DNA from: Parasedimentitalea huanghaiensis
GTDB lineage: Bacteria; Pseudomonadota; Alphaproteobacteria; Rhodobacterales; Rhodobacteraceae
Assembly (NCBI RefSeq): GCF_009753675.1
Contig: NZ_WQLV01000021.1
Location: forward strand, 1-54,068
Direction: 5' to 3'
Length of the DNA stretch: 54,068 nucleotides
In this document: in pieces, positions 8,839 to 17,982 of the stretch
Numbering within the stretch: the stretch's first letter is position 1
Layout of the letters: every line of letters starts with the position of its first letter
Notes under the pieces: generated by a model
What the model saw: only the letters and a program-made list of their open reading frames with translations
Databases searched by the model: none
What the model was told of the DNA's origin: nothing
Made by a program: the position numbers and the translations under genes

Positions 8839-9614
8839 TGTAAAACCTCCCGTGCAAACTCCTGAAGGGCTGTGTTCACCTGTCTTGCGTGGGTCATCGG
8901 CATCATGTGGGCCGCGCCGTCGACCACGATAGCTCGACCCTGCGGGGCAAGTTCCGCCATACTGCGCGACATATTCGGGGTTGAGTTTGGTTCTTCACTG
9001 CCAGTGACAAAAAGAGCCGGGCAAGGCAGAGACCTGAGTTGCTGGTCGCTTGGGCCGTCCTCTCTTGCGAACACCCGATAGGCCATTGCGTACCCAGCAG
9101 GGTCGACATCTTGCAGCCAGCTACCGCAGGCTTCCCGTTCTGGTGTCAGCGCAGCCCCAAACCAGCGTTCAAGAGTTACGTTGGGATCGACCATTGCACG
9201 TCCATCAAGGCTTGCCGCCCGTTCCATTACCGCATCCCGCGCAGCAGTTGAGCGCTTGTAAATCGCATTCAACGCCGCGACACCACGTACCCGATCCGGA
9301 AAACGGATAGCCATATCAAGCGCGATCATGGCCCCCATCGAATGGCCAACAACCAATGCCGGTTCAGGCAGGGTTGAGGTGATGGCATTGCTATAGTCGG
9401 CCAATGTCATGTCGGCAACGGGCGCCGCGCTGGCGCCATGCCCGGGCATATCGGTGGCCATCACTGTGAATTCGGTTGAGAGGGTATCTATCTGTCCACG
9501 CCAGGCATCGGCCCGTAAGCCGACCCCATGGATGAGCACAACCAGTGGGCCGTTACCCGAGGTGACATAGGACAGATCACCCAGATCAAACCGATGCTGG
9601 GTTGTCGATGTCAT
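8835..9614 (-). CDS. Alpha/beta hydrolase
   Basis: A 259-residue alpha/beta-hydrolase fold protein with oxyanion segment LIHGVGLRADAWRGQ, nucleophile elbow GHSMGAM (catalytic Ser) and a C-terminal HMMPMTHARQ region likely bearing the catalytic His. It probably cleaves an ester, lactone or C-C bond in the pathway of this operon; a lactone or ester made by the neighbouring monooxygenase would be a natural substrate (inference). Its start overlaps the DUF1185 gene by 29 nt and its stop overlaps the reductase start by 4 nt. Confidence 0.88.
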   Translation of the reverse strand: MTSTTQHRFDLGDLSYVTSGNGPLVVLIHGVGLRADAWRGQIDTLSTEFTVMATDMPGHGASAAPVADMTLADYSNAITSTLPEPALVVGHSMGAMIALDMAIRFPDRVRGVAALNAIYKRSTAARDAVMERAASLDGRAMVDPNVTLERWFGAALTPEREACGSWLQDVDPAGYAMAYRVFAREDGPSDQQLRSLPCPALFVTGSEEPNSTPNMSRSMAELAPQGRAIVVDGAAHMMPMTHARQVNTALQEFAREVLQ

Positions 9615-10185
9615 GTCCCAAATCCTTCAGATCTTGATACCGGTCACCAATACGGTGATGCGGGCGGCCTCCTGTCGCGGCGCCAAGTACAACGATGATT
9701 TCGTCGTCGCGTGGAGCATCCGGGATCGAAAACTGGATCGTCAGGTAATGCGAGCGTCGACCCGCATCGTTTTTGTCCATCAAGGGTACCATGATCGGTG
9801 CATTTGCTGGGCCACGGGTATTTGTAAAAGCCAGATAGGATTTCGCCCCCACCGCCTCGCGATAGTGATTTCCGAACCGCAGTGTGTGGATGAGCCCCGA
9901 GGCATGCTCAACCTCGCCATTCAACCCAACAACCGCTGCTTTTCCATAGGCCTCGATAGCATCGCCACTCCCTGCCAAGCGGATCATCCGGTCGGTCATC
10001 ATCTCGCCCAGAACCGGTCCATAGGCCTGAATTTCAGGCTTCAGATCTTCAACATATCGCCCCGCCCAAGGGTTTCGAACCACAGCTGCAACCGCAAACA
10101 TGCGCCACGGTGTGTCGGCTTTACGAAAACCTTCAACCAAAACCTCTTCGTCATAGGTCACGATTTTTCGGATGTCGGGATGCAT
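9586..10185 (-). CDS. DUF1185 / AA_synth family protein
   Basis: A ~199-residue protein matching the DUF1185 ('amino acid synthesis') family: TYDEEVLVEGFRKAD, VAAVVRNPWAGRYVEDL and the C-terminal GRPHHRIGDRYQDL segment are typical. Biochemical function is not established despite the family name. The ATG at 10185 is chosen because AGGAGA abuts the alternative ATG at 10191 too closely. It is the first gene of the five-gene operon, divergent from LysR, and members often lie beside LLM monooxygenase/flavin reductase pairs. Confidence 0.85.
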   Translation of the reverse strand: MHPDIRKIVTYDEEVLVEGFRKADTPWRMFAVAAVVRNPWAGRYVEDLKPEIQAYGPVLGEMMTDRMIRLAGSGDAIEAYGKAAVVGLNGEVEHASGLIHTLRFGNHYREAVGAKSYLAFTNTRGPANAPIMVPLMDKNDAGRRSHYLTIQFSIPDAPRDDEIIVVLGAATGGRPHHRIGDRYQDLKDLGHDIDNPASV

Positions 10186-10263
10186 GATCATTCTCCTGTT
10201 CGCTGCAACGCGACTATCGGATCAGCTTGTTTTTGAGACAAACGAATGATTTATGTGCAAAGG

Positions 10264-10280
10264 CATTAGCAATACTAATG
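10264..10280. promoter_or_regulatory. LysR-type operator candidate between divergent genes
   Basis: CATTAG-CAATA-CTAATG is a perfect 6-bp inverted repeat with a 5-bp spacer and contains the T-N11-A pattern of LysR-type sites. It lies 14 bp before the LysR start and about 80 bp from the divergent operon start. Confidence 0.55.
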
Positions 10281-10293
10281 GGCAGCTTGACCA

Positions 10294-11136
10294 ATGGCAA
10301 AATCTCTTCCACCGCTCACGTGGTTTCGTGCCTTTGAAGCCGCAGCGCGCAACTTGAGCTTTACAGCAGCCGCTGAAGAGATTGGGTTGACGCAATCGGC
10401 CGTTAGCCAACAGGTGAAATCACTAGAAGTCCGTCTTCGCGTTGCATTGTTTATCCGCCAGGCGCGGGGATTGTCGCTGACAGATGATGGGCGCAGGTTG
10501 TTGCCGCAAGTCGCGGCCGCGTTGGACGCTCTTGCCGCCGCAACTGACCCATTTGATGTAGGCACACCAGAAAACTTCCTGACCGTTGCAACATCGGTCA
10601 GCGTAGCCCAATGGGTCATTGCGCCATACCTACCGCATTTCACCAAGCGTCACCCGGACATTCATCTGCGGATTCTCAGCGCCACCTGGCCGGACGATTT
10701 TCATTCGGCGCAGGCAGATGTAGAAATTCGCTTCGGATCGCAGAAACATGTCGGCAAGAACGCCGAACTCCTGACGCCAAGCAGATTGATCGCTTTAAAA
10801 TCACCTACGCTACATGGAAACATTGAAAACCTTCCGTTGATCGAAGCTGTCGGTACGTCCAGTGGATGGAAGGCTTGGGCCGAAACACATGGCGGTGGGG
10901 TTCATCCAGAGTTTTTTGTAGATTCATATGGCATGGCACTGAACCTAGCTGTGCAAGGCAATGGCGTTGCCCTAGTCAGTGAACTTTTGGCAGATCATGC
11001 ACTTCAAAAGAACCAACTTATCCGCGCGCATTCAGCCTCAATCCCGGGCAACGAAGGTTATTATCTGTCGGCTGACGAAAGCTCGCGGCCTGCGGTGCTG
11101 TTTCGTGATTGGTTGTTGGAACGGCTTTCGATTTGA
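10294..11136 (+). CDS. LysR-family transcriptional regulator (GcvA-like)
   Basis: 280 residues. The N-terminal winged helix-turn-helix reads LPPLTWFRAFEAAARNLSF and TAAAEEIGLTQSAVSQQVKS, followed by a periplasmic-binding-like effector domain. The opening resembles the GcvA subgroup. It is divergent from the monooxygenase operon with 108 bp between starts and an inverted repeat in the gap, so it probably controls that operon in response to the substrate or an intermediate. No clear Shine-Dalgarno precedes ATG 10294, so the transcript may be near-leaderless. Confidence 0.9.
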   Translation: MAKSLPPLTWFRAFEAAARNLSFTAAAEEIGLTQSAVSQQVKSLEVRLRVALFIRQARGLSLTDDGRRLLPQVAAALDALAAATDPFDVGTPENFLTVATSVSVAQWVIAPYLPHFTKRHPDIHLRILSATWPDDFHSAQADVEIRFGSQKHVGKNAELLTPSRLIALKSPTLHGNIENLPLIEAVGTSSGWKAWAETHGGGVHPEFFVDSYGMALNLAVQGNGVALVSELLADHALQKNQLIRAHSASIPGNEGYYLSADESSRPAVLFRDWLLERLSI

Positions 11137-11437
11137 AGTCAACGTCTGACTAGTGACCGCTACACCTAACGATCGCAAAGCCACCTTTTTGGCTCGCTCA
11201 ATAGCCAAGCGCCGACGCACTCTTTTGAAAATTTCAACTCCACCTCAATCACACCAGCCCTTGGGTTTCCCCTGCGGAACCGGCCGCAACCTATGCTTCC
11301 GCAATCGATATGACGGGCCAAAAGCAAGACCCAGCCAGCTCACTCACACCTAGATTGACAAACCATGCAATTATCTGAAGAGCTGTTAGGCTAAAAGGCC
11401 TTTGAGGCGGTTGGCACTGAATGTGAGAGTTAGATTT
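11137..11437 (+). other. Intergenic region before the first ClpP-like gene
   Basis: About 300 bp separating the LysR gene from the exported-protein island. I see no convincing gene, only a weak hairpin (AGCCA...TGGCT near 11180) after LysR. It should contain the promoter of the first ClpP-like gene; TTGACA near 11355 is a possible -35 element without an obvious -10 partner. Confidence 0.3.
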
Positions 11438-12883
11438 ATGGCACGGATATCTTCACTTTCTTCTCTTGGCGCCTTTATTGCGCCCTTGGCATTTTGTGGG
11501 TTGTTCACGCCCGGACTGGCGAACTCTGCTGAGATCGAACTGGCAGAGGTGCCCGAAATGCACTGCTTTGGCACGCTTCGTGGAACTCTTGAAAATGGTG
11601 ATGCAGACAAAGTCCGAACCATTCTAGAAACTCAGAGTACCATTTATGGTAAGCGGCTTTGCTTGGACAGCCCCGGAGGGTCATTGCTCGAAGGCGTAAA
11701 CCTGGCCCGGCTACTGATTGAAAAAACCACCGGGACGGCTATTGCGAAAAGGGCACGGTGTGAGTCCGCTTGCGCACTGGCCTTTATGGGCGGGCGCCGG
11801 AATGATGAAGATGACCGTGGTGACCATTCCGACCGTAAACTGCATCCGCTTGGACAGCTTGGGTTTCATACCACAGCTTTGACCGTGCCTCAGGGGCAGT
11901 ACGATGGAAACACTGTCACCAAGGCTTACAATCTTGCAACCAAAGGTCATTCCGAAATCCTACAACTCATGCCTGCGCAAGAGTTTCCCCGCTCCCTTTT
12001 AATCGAGATGCTCGCGACGCCTTCTCATCAAATGCTCTATGTGGATACGGTGGGCAAAGCCGCCCGTTGGAATATTGATGTCTACCCGACGATTTCACAT
12101 GAAGAACTGTCCAAGCTGTCGATGTTACAAGCTTGCTTGAACGGTCATCTGCGTTTCTTTGACGAACTGATCAATCCACAAGCGACATTTTCGTTCGTTA
12201 AGTTTGAGATCCAGGAGAGCTTGGAGTCGGACGGCGAAGTGTTTGAGTACACCGGCCAGATGGACTCGGGGTTTCGGGAAGTAAACGCCACCGGGTGTGA
12301 GGTGTTTTTCCGTAGGCACATGCCTGACTGGGAGGATCCGTTACTACGCCAGGCTGTTGGGGTCTCAATGGGTGACGCTTATGAAGACTTCCCACCATTT
12401 GTTTTTCACCACGCAGAAACCCCCATTCGGTCCTTGGCGCGCACAAATGACATGGATGTAGAGTTCAGACCGAACCGGGTTGAGCAAGTCAGTCTTACAT
12501 TTGATGGCCGGTGTTTTGTCATAAAGCTAAGCGACGGTCGGGGCGCGCTTGCAGATGATGAGGACTGCAAGATGGAGCGCAAACTGTCTGTCGATATGGA
12601 TCTTGAGCCAACGCGACTAGAGGTCTTTGCATGGCCTTCTGGCGCTAAAACCGTGATCAAGAACAATCGCGAGATCAATGGGCATCAAATTGTTCGTTAC
12701 GATGCTCAGGCTGTACAAGATTGGATTGCCCAGAAATTCTTCCCGGGTAAGCAAGATATGACCAGTTACATAGACTGCTGGAGAAACTCTAAGTCTGGCA
12801 ACCTGTTCTGCTTTTCTAATGATCCGTCAATACTGGTAGACACAAGCCTAAGAGACGAATGGTACAAAACTCAGCTATATTGA
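11438..12883 (+). CDS. Exported ClpP-like protein 1 (COG3904-type)
   Basis: From ATG 11438 the protein is 481 residues with a signal peptide (ARISSLSSLGAFIAPLAFCG ... LANSA). Next comes a ClpP/crotonase-fold domain: LCLDSPGGSLLEG (residues ~75-87, oxyanion-loop glycines), then CESACALAF with the likely nucleophile Ser ~110, then LGQLGFH with a likely catalytic His ~144. The ~300 C-terminal residues match nothing I recognise. Periplasmic or surface peptidase activity is inferred from these residues; no substrate is known. Two further paralogues lie at 19719 and 21582. An upstream TTG (11402) is possible but adds residues before the signal peptide. Confidence 0.75.
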   Translation: MARISSLSSLGAFIAPLAFCGLFTPGLANSAEIELAEVPEMHCFGTLRGTLENGDADKVRTILETQSTIYGKRLCLDSPGGSLLEGVNLARLLIEKTTGTAIAKRARCESACALAFMGGRRNDEDDRGDHSDRKLHPLGQLGFHTTALTVPQGQYDGNTVTKAYNLATKGHSEILQLMPAQEFPRSLLIEMLATPSHQMLYVDTVGKAARWNIDVYPTISHEELSKLSMLQACLNGHLRFFDELINPQATFSFVKFEIQESLESDGEVFEYTGQMDSGFREVNATGCEVFFRRHMPDWEDPLLRQAVGVSMGDAYEDFPPFVFHHAETPIRSLARTNDMDVEFRPNRVEQVSLTFDGRCFVIKLSDGRGALADDEDCKMERKLSVDMDLEPTRLEVFAWPSGAKTVIKNNREINGHQIVRYDAQAVQDWIAQKFFPGKQDMTSYIDCWRNSKSGNLFCFSNDPSILVDTSLRDEWYKTQLY

Positions 12884-12996
12884 AATGGGTCGAGCGAGTT
12901 TATACCTCGGGCCCACTCTACAAATTCGTCAATGCCGCTAGTTTCTAGCTGCTTGCCAATGGTTTGCAGGTTCCCTCCAAACAAGGGCACAAGCTC
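12871..12996 (-). pseudogene. Possible C-terminal remnant of an unidentified gene
   Basis: On the minus strand, 41 codons read as a coherent protein tail (PLFGGNLQTIGKQLETSGID, then EFVEWARGINSLDPFQYS and a stop), with an in-frame TGA just before. It overlaps the ClpP-like gene's end by 13 nt. A run this long can occur by chance. I do not recognise the family. Confidence 0.2.
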
Positions 12997-13136
12997 TCAA
13001 GAACATCCGGTTGACTACTTTAATGAACTAGCTAGCCCCCAAAAGATGCAACAAATCATCATATTATTTGAAAACGAAATGGTCTTGATGTACCGATAAT
13101 AGAAGTTCGCTTGGCTTCGTCTGTTCGCCATCGGTA

Positions 13137-14498
13137 TTGTTTGTCTCCGGGCGACCTGAAACGAAAGACGACGGTGGTATTCACGCAGGGAGAAAAGGCG
13201 TATTTCTCTTCGTTGGGGCCTGCAAAATTCTAGCTGGGGTTCATGTGATACTAACCTTAATAATCTCAATTTTTCTGTTGGCTCCGATCGTTTTATTGTT
13301 TGATGCGGCTGGCCACCTGAGCGGATCAAATTTTTTGGCGTTGTCCGCCGGAGTGTGCGCCTACAGTCTCATGAGCCTAAACTTGATACTTGCAGCACGG
13401 CCTGCAGTGTTTGAACGCCATCTAGGCGGCCTAGATAAGCTTTACTGGCTGCATAAATGGACTGGGGTTCTGGCATTGGTCTTTGTGTTTATTCACGAAG
13501 CCATCGGAATCGAAGTGAAAGGGCGCGGTGCCACCAGTGGGCTGTCGAAATTGGCGGCTGAGGCTGGGGAATTGGTCTATCCACTGCTGCTGGCATTGGG
13601 ATTGATCAGCGTGGTAAAGCGGATTCCCTATGTCAAATTTGAGCTGCCCTATTCCCTATGGCGGTGGAGCCACCGTTTGATGGGCGGGATTTTTGCAGTC
13701 GCTGTGTTTCACCAGTTTTTTGTTAGACTGCCATTTAACAACTCCGCCCTTATCTCAACTTACCTAACCTGGATGGGGCTGATAGCGCTGGTTTGTTTCC
13801 TCTTCAGTCAGGCTGCACCTTTACTGAAACGACGGCGTTACCGGGTGACCACCGTCACGAGCGCACCTTCTGCCACTATTGTCCGGCTGACCCCCGAGGG
13901 ACGGTCGTTGCGCCACAAACCTGGGCAATTTGCCTTACTATCCTTTGGCCGCAAAGGCCTGCGAGAGCCACATCCTTTCACCATTTCTTCGGATGCCGAG
14001 GACAATGACATCGAATTCTCGATCAAGCCATCGGGAGATTTCACTCAGCGCCTGCGTGAAACGCTGCAGCCCGGTGACCGAGCCTGGCTGCTGGGTGGCT
14101 ACGGCCGTTTTACTGGAGCCAGAAAACCCGGCCACAATCAGATCTGGCTGGCGGGCGGTATTGGCATCACCCCGTTCCTGGCGCTGGCTGATGCACTGAC
14201 AGAAGATGATGGGGACGAGATCGACCTTTTTTACTGCGTGCGCACCCGTGACGAAGCCGTAGGGTTTGACAGATTGCAGGCCGTCTCCCAAAGGGTGCCA
14301 CGGTTCCGCGTGCATCTACACATTTCAACGGAACATGGGCGGTTGAATGCTGAAACCCTTGCCGCCACCGCTGACCCCAAAGGCGCGAGCTTTTGGTTCT
14401 GCGGGCCTGCATCGCTGCGCCGGGCACTGCTAAAGGGGCTCGCCACGCTTGGCAAAGCGCCGAAATCCATTCACTTTGAAAGGTTCGAATTCCGATGA
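13137..14498 (+). CDS. Ferric-reductase-like transmembrane flavoprotein
   Basis: N-terminal ~210 residues hold about six membrane helices with His residues typical of the ferric reductase-like haem domain (LHKWTGVLALVFVFIHEAIG; WRWSHRLMGGIFAVAVFHQF). The C-terminal ~230 residues are a ferredoxin-reductase-type module: FAD-binding REPHPFTISS, NAD-binding GGIGITPFLA and the terminal WFCGPASLR. It should move electrons from cytoplasmic NAD(P)H through FAD and haem across the membrane. Its stop overlaps the cytochrome start by 4 nt, so that exported protein is the likely partner or acceptor. The start is uncertain: TTG 13137 has no good ribosome site and a later non-ATG start is possible. Confidence 0.88.
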   Translation: MFVSGRPETKDDGGIHAGRKGVFLFVGACKILAGVHVILTLIISIFLLAPIVLLFDAAGHLSGSNFLALSAGVCAYSLMSLNLILAARPAVFERHLGGLDKLYWLHKWTGVLALVFVFIHEAIGIEVKGRGATSGLSKLAAEAGELVYPLLLALGLISVVKRIPYVKFELPYSLWRWSHRLMGGIFAVAVFHQFFVRLPFNNSALISTYLTWMGLIALVCFLFSQAAPLLKRRRYRVTTVTSAPSATIVRLTPEGRSLRHKPGQFALLSFGRKGLREPHPFTISSDAEDNDIEFSIKPSGDFTQRLRETLQPGDRAWLLGGYGRFTGARKPGHNQIWLAGGIGITPFLALADALTEDDGDEIDLFYCVRTRDEAVGFDRLQAVSQRVPRFRVHLHISTEHGRLNAETLAATADPKGASFWFCGPASLRRALLKGLATLGKAPKSIHFERFEFR

Positions 14499-17400
14499 AG
14501 ACATTTGCCATCGGCCTTACCGCCACACTGGCCGTCCTGCTGCCACAGACATTAAGTGCCCAAACTCTGAACGCTGCCAGCGATAGCTTTGCTAACGGTG
14601 ACTTCGCCAGCTATGAACCTAACCTTGAAAATGGTGAAGCCGTCTTTCTGGCCGCCAATTGCGCCAGTTGCCATGGTGTCGATGGCGACCCGTCGATTCT
14701 GGCCGGTGGTCAGAAAATCGAAACCAAATTCGGCACGCTTTACAGCCCTAACATTACCACTGACACAGACCATGGCATCGGAAACTGGAGCAACGACCAG
14801 TTCCTGAACGCCGTCATGTTAGGTCAAAAGCCTGATGGTGGTATGTATTATGGAGCGGTTTTCCCCTTTGCCTCCTACGCCTACATGCGCCCCGAAGATG
14901 CGCTGGATATGCGCGGCTATATGGCAAGCCTGAGTACGTCAGACGCAGCCTCAAAACCACATGAAGTTAATTTTGCCAACGCCTGGGTGCTGGATGGATG
15001 GACCACAACCCCGGTTCCGCTCGACATGCAAAACGACCCGCAACTGGCGCGCGGCCAATATCTGGTTGAAGCCTTGGGGTATTGCGCTGAATGCCACACC
15101 CCTCGGCTGAATGGCATTGGTTTTAAAAACGACCGAGATCAGGACCACGCCTTTGAAGGCGAAAGCGGTTTACTGGGGGGCTATGCACCGAATATCACAG
15201 GCAGACGACTGAGTACTTACCCCCCCGAGGCCTTTGTCACCGGCGCCCTAAGACAGGGCCTAAAACTCAACGGCGACCCAATGACCGACCCCCGAATGCG
15301 TCGCATTTCGGCCCAGATGAGTGGGCTACCGATCAAAGATCGCGCTGCTATCTATGCTTATTTGACCGGCGCACCACTGGATATTTCGACCCTACCGCCC
15401 GAGCCTAACGACACCAGTGTAGAGGAAGCCATCGAACCAGTACAAGTCGAGGATATGACCGGTGCCGACGCCCTGATGGGCCGGGTCAATGCTTATTGTG
15501 AAGCCAAAGATGAAATTTCTTCAGACCTAGCCAACGCACCGGTTCCCGCTTCAAACGCAGGTGTGAGCCCGGCGTTGCAGGCAGAGGTAGACGGTCTGGT
15601 CGAGACTCACTGCCGCAACTGCCATGGCCCGGGACAAACGTTTCAAAGCGCCTTTTTCACCGGCGACCTTCGCGATATTGCGCGAGATCCTGCCGTGGTT
15701 CTCCCCGGCAATCCTAAGGCATCGCCGCTTTATGAATCGGTTGCGTCAAACCGAATGCCGATCCGCTCAAAACTGACCCCGTCCGAACTGCAAAAAGTGG
15801 CGGATTGGATCGAAGCTTTGGCCAATGTTCCCACTCCCGCTCTGCCCACGACGGTTCAGACGGCCGAGACAGAAACGCCAATCCTGCCACGGTTTGCAGG
15901 CGGCACGTTAGAAGAGCAGGTTTTTGCTGCTTCACAGGATCTTCTGGGTATCAACGAGCTAGATCGGCCCTTTATCCGCTACATGAGCTTTGCCAACATC
16001 CCGCTGCCAGAAGTGGATTGCAATCTGGAAGGCGCACTGCGCAATCCGATGACCTATTTACACGCGGGGCTCAACAAGTTCATTAACTCGGTCTCACGCG
16101 AAAACAGCTTGATGCAGATACAGCCGGTAAATGACACCGACGGCGCGCTTGTGCGGGTCGACATACGTGACTATGGCTGGACAACCAAAGACTGGCAGGC
16201 ATTAACCACCGCTGCCTACACCACAGGATCGGCTGAAGCTGGTTTCACCCCCGAAGCTTGGGCCGATCTGGCCGAAGCCTATCCTTTTGCAGTGGCTCCC
16301 AACAGCCAAGCAATCCTGAATACAGTCTCTGGGATGACTGGGTCTACGGTGCCCATTTTGCGGGCGGAATGGTTTGTACGCCACGCATCCCAATCACCCT
16401 ATTACGACCTGTTACTGCGGCTTCCCGGAGACATTCGGGATCTCGAGACTCGCATGGGAGTGAATGTAGACGGCGCTATTCAGCGCGGGAGCGTCTTGCG
16501 TACCGGCTTTGTTAGCGGCGCCTCTGGGGTATCTGATTTCAACCGAATGCTCGAACGGCACAGTCTCGCGCGTGACGGCTACTACTGGAAGTCTTATGAC
16601 TTTGGTGGAGACGCTGGCAGGCACTCTTTGATCCAGCACCCAGACGGTCCGGCACTGGTGCCAGGGTTGTCTTCGGGAACTCAGGGGTTTGAGCATGACG
16701 GTGGCGAAATGATTTTCTCGCTCGCCAATGGCATGCAGGGATATTATCTCTCCACTCACGAAGGACGCCGATTAACCGTTGGACCGACCTCAATTGTCTC
16801 GTTCCGCACCAAGCCAATCGGCAAAGGTGTTGAAATCGTCAATGCCCGATCTTGTTTTGATTGTCATAGCAACGGCATCATCGCCAAGCGTGACCAATTG
16901 CGCCAGTTCATCGAGACCAATAGCTCTTTCAGTTTGCAGCAGCGTGACGCCCTTCTGAACATGTATCGCCCCCAAGAAGAAGTTGATGCTGCCTTTAGCA
17001 CCGATGCGGGTCGTTTTATTGCGTCCTTGCATGAGCTAGGCGCAACAGAACCTAGCCCCGACGGTCGCCCCGTATCGCTACGCGCACCTGTCTCAGCAGG
17101 CGGAGGGGAAATTGTCACTTACTTGGCTGATCTCTACTTTGAAAACTTGGGAGAAGAACAGGTCGCGCGCGAGTTTTTCATGGATCCCGAAACTTTTTCC
17201 AAGCGCATTAAGGGCATCGCCGATCCCGAGCTCCGTCAAGTAGCCGATACTTGGAAGCAACGGTTGGATGCTGGACTCTTTGTAACCCGTGCTGAAATAG
17301 CAGAGCATTGGGCCAACATGCTGCCTCGAGTAACCCGTATGTCTGCGCTGGATAGCCAGGAAGCACCTATTTCGGCAAACTATAGTGGCAGCGCCGAAAC

Positions 17401-17938
17401 CTTAGTCAGTGCGTTGTCCCAAGCCACATACTCCGACCAACAGGCATTTGTTCCCGCAGACAACTCATTCCGCCCGCTTACCGTACCAGAACCAACAGCG
17501 GGACAAGCTTTGACGTTGTCGCTATCGGTACCCAAGGTAAATACGCAAGTTGGCGACCTGCTGGTCTTTGATGTTTCTTCTAACCGCCGGTGCGAACTAC
17601 AAATCCTTTATGTGGAAGAAGGTAACACTGTCGAAGATTTGCCGCAGGAGATCCTTGGAGCACGTTTTCTAGAAGCGGGCGAAGTACGGCGCATTCCTGA
17701 CCCAACTTCGGGACTGGTGCTGCGTTTTACTTCACCTGGTAAAGGCGAAACTATGCTGGCTTTCTGTCGTGAAGATGGGCTTGGGGAGCAGCGTATCAAT
17801 GCAGCCGACGCAATACGCAGAGCGCAGGATCGTTATCAACCACTGACTAAAGGGCTTTCGATAGAAGTTGTCAGCCAAGTTGAAAAAAGTGCAGGCACCA
17901 GCGCGCTCAATGCTGTGACTTTCAATGTCACCCCATGA
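14495..17938 (+). CDS. Large exported cytochrome c protein with four CxxCH motifs and a DUF4384-like C-terminus
   Basis: 1147 residues with a Sec signal peptide (MKTFAIGLTATLAVLLPQT...SAQ). CxxCH haem motifs: CASCH (56-60), CAECH (197-201), CRNCH (373-377), CFDCH (787-791). The first two belong to cytochrome c domains like those of periplasmic dehydrogenase subunits (FGTLYSPNITTD; GYAPNITGRR). Residues ~480-950 form a large region of unknown function enclosing the fourth haem motif. Residues ~1005-1095 (LTLSLSVPKVNTQVGDLLVF ... CELQILYVEEGNTV) resemble DUF4384, usually found in caspase-like proteins, and a related segment ends the caspase-like protein at 23387. The 4-nt overlap with the membrane flavoprotein implies an electron-transfer pair. 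The architecture is unusual. Confidence 0.8.
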   Translation: MKTFAIGLTATLAVLLPQTLSAQTLNAASDSFANGDFASYEPNLENGEAVFLAANCASCHGVDGDPSILAGGQKIETKFGTLYSPNITTDTDHGIGNWSNDQFLNAVMLGQKPDGGMYYGAVFPFASYAYMRPEDALDMRGYMASLSTSDAASKPHEVNFANAWVLDGWTTTPVPLDMQNDPQLARGQYLVEALGYCAECHTPRLNGIGFKNDRDQDHAFEGESGLLGGYAPNITGRRLSTYPPEAFVTGALRQGLKLNGDPMTDPRMRRISAQMSGLPIKDRAAIYAYLTGAPLDISTLPPEPNDTSVEEAIEPVQVEDMTGADALMGRVNAYCEAKDEISSDLANAPVPASNAGVSPALQAEVDGLVETHCRNCHGPGQTFQSAFFTGDLRDIARDPAVVLPGNPKASPLYESVASNRMPIRSKLTPSELQKVADWIEALANVPTPALPTTVQTAETETPILPRFAGGTLEEQVFAASQDLLGINELDRPFIRYMSFANIPLPEVDCNLEGALRNPMTYLHAGLNKFINSVSRENSLMQIQPVNDTDGALVRVDIRDYGWTTKDWQALTTAAYTTGSAEAGFTPEAWADLAEAYPFAVAPNSQAILNTVSGMTGSTVPILRAEWFVRHASQSPYYDLLLRLPGDIRDLETRMGVNVDGAIQRGSVLRTGFVSGASGVSDFNRMLERHSLARDGYYWKSYDFGGDAGRHSLIQHPDGPALVPGLSSGTQGFEHDGGEMIFSLANGMQGYYLSTHEGRRLTVGPTSIVSFRTKPIGKGVEIVNARSCFDCHSNGIIAKRDQLRQFIETNSSFSLQQRDALLNMYRPQEEVDAAFSTDAGRFIASLHELGATEPSPDGRPVSLRAPVSAGGGEIVTYLADLYFENLGEEQVAREFFMDPETFSKRIKGIADPELRQVADTWKQRLDAGLFVTRAEIAEHWANMLPRVTRMSALDSQEAPISANYSGSAETLVSALSQATYSDQQAFVPADNSFRPLTVPEPTAGQALTLSLSVPKVNTQVGDLLVFDVSSNRRCELQILYVEEGNTVEDLPQEILGARFLEAGEVRRIPDPTSGLVLRFTSPGKGETMLAFCREDGLGEQRINAADAIRRAQDRYQPLTKGLSIEVVSQVEKSAGTSALNAVTFNVTP

Positions 17939-17982
17939 TCACACTAGCGTAGACGGGACCTCGTAAAGGAGACGGAAGAACA

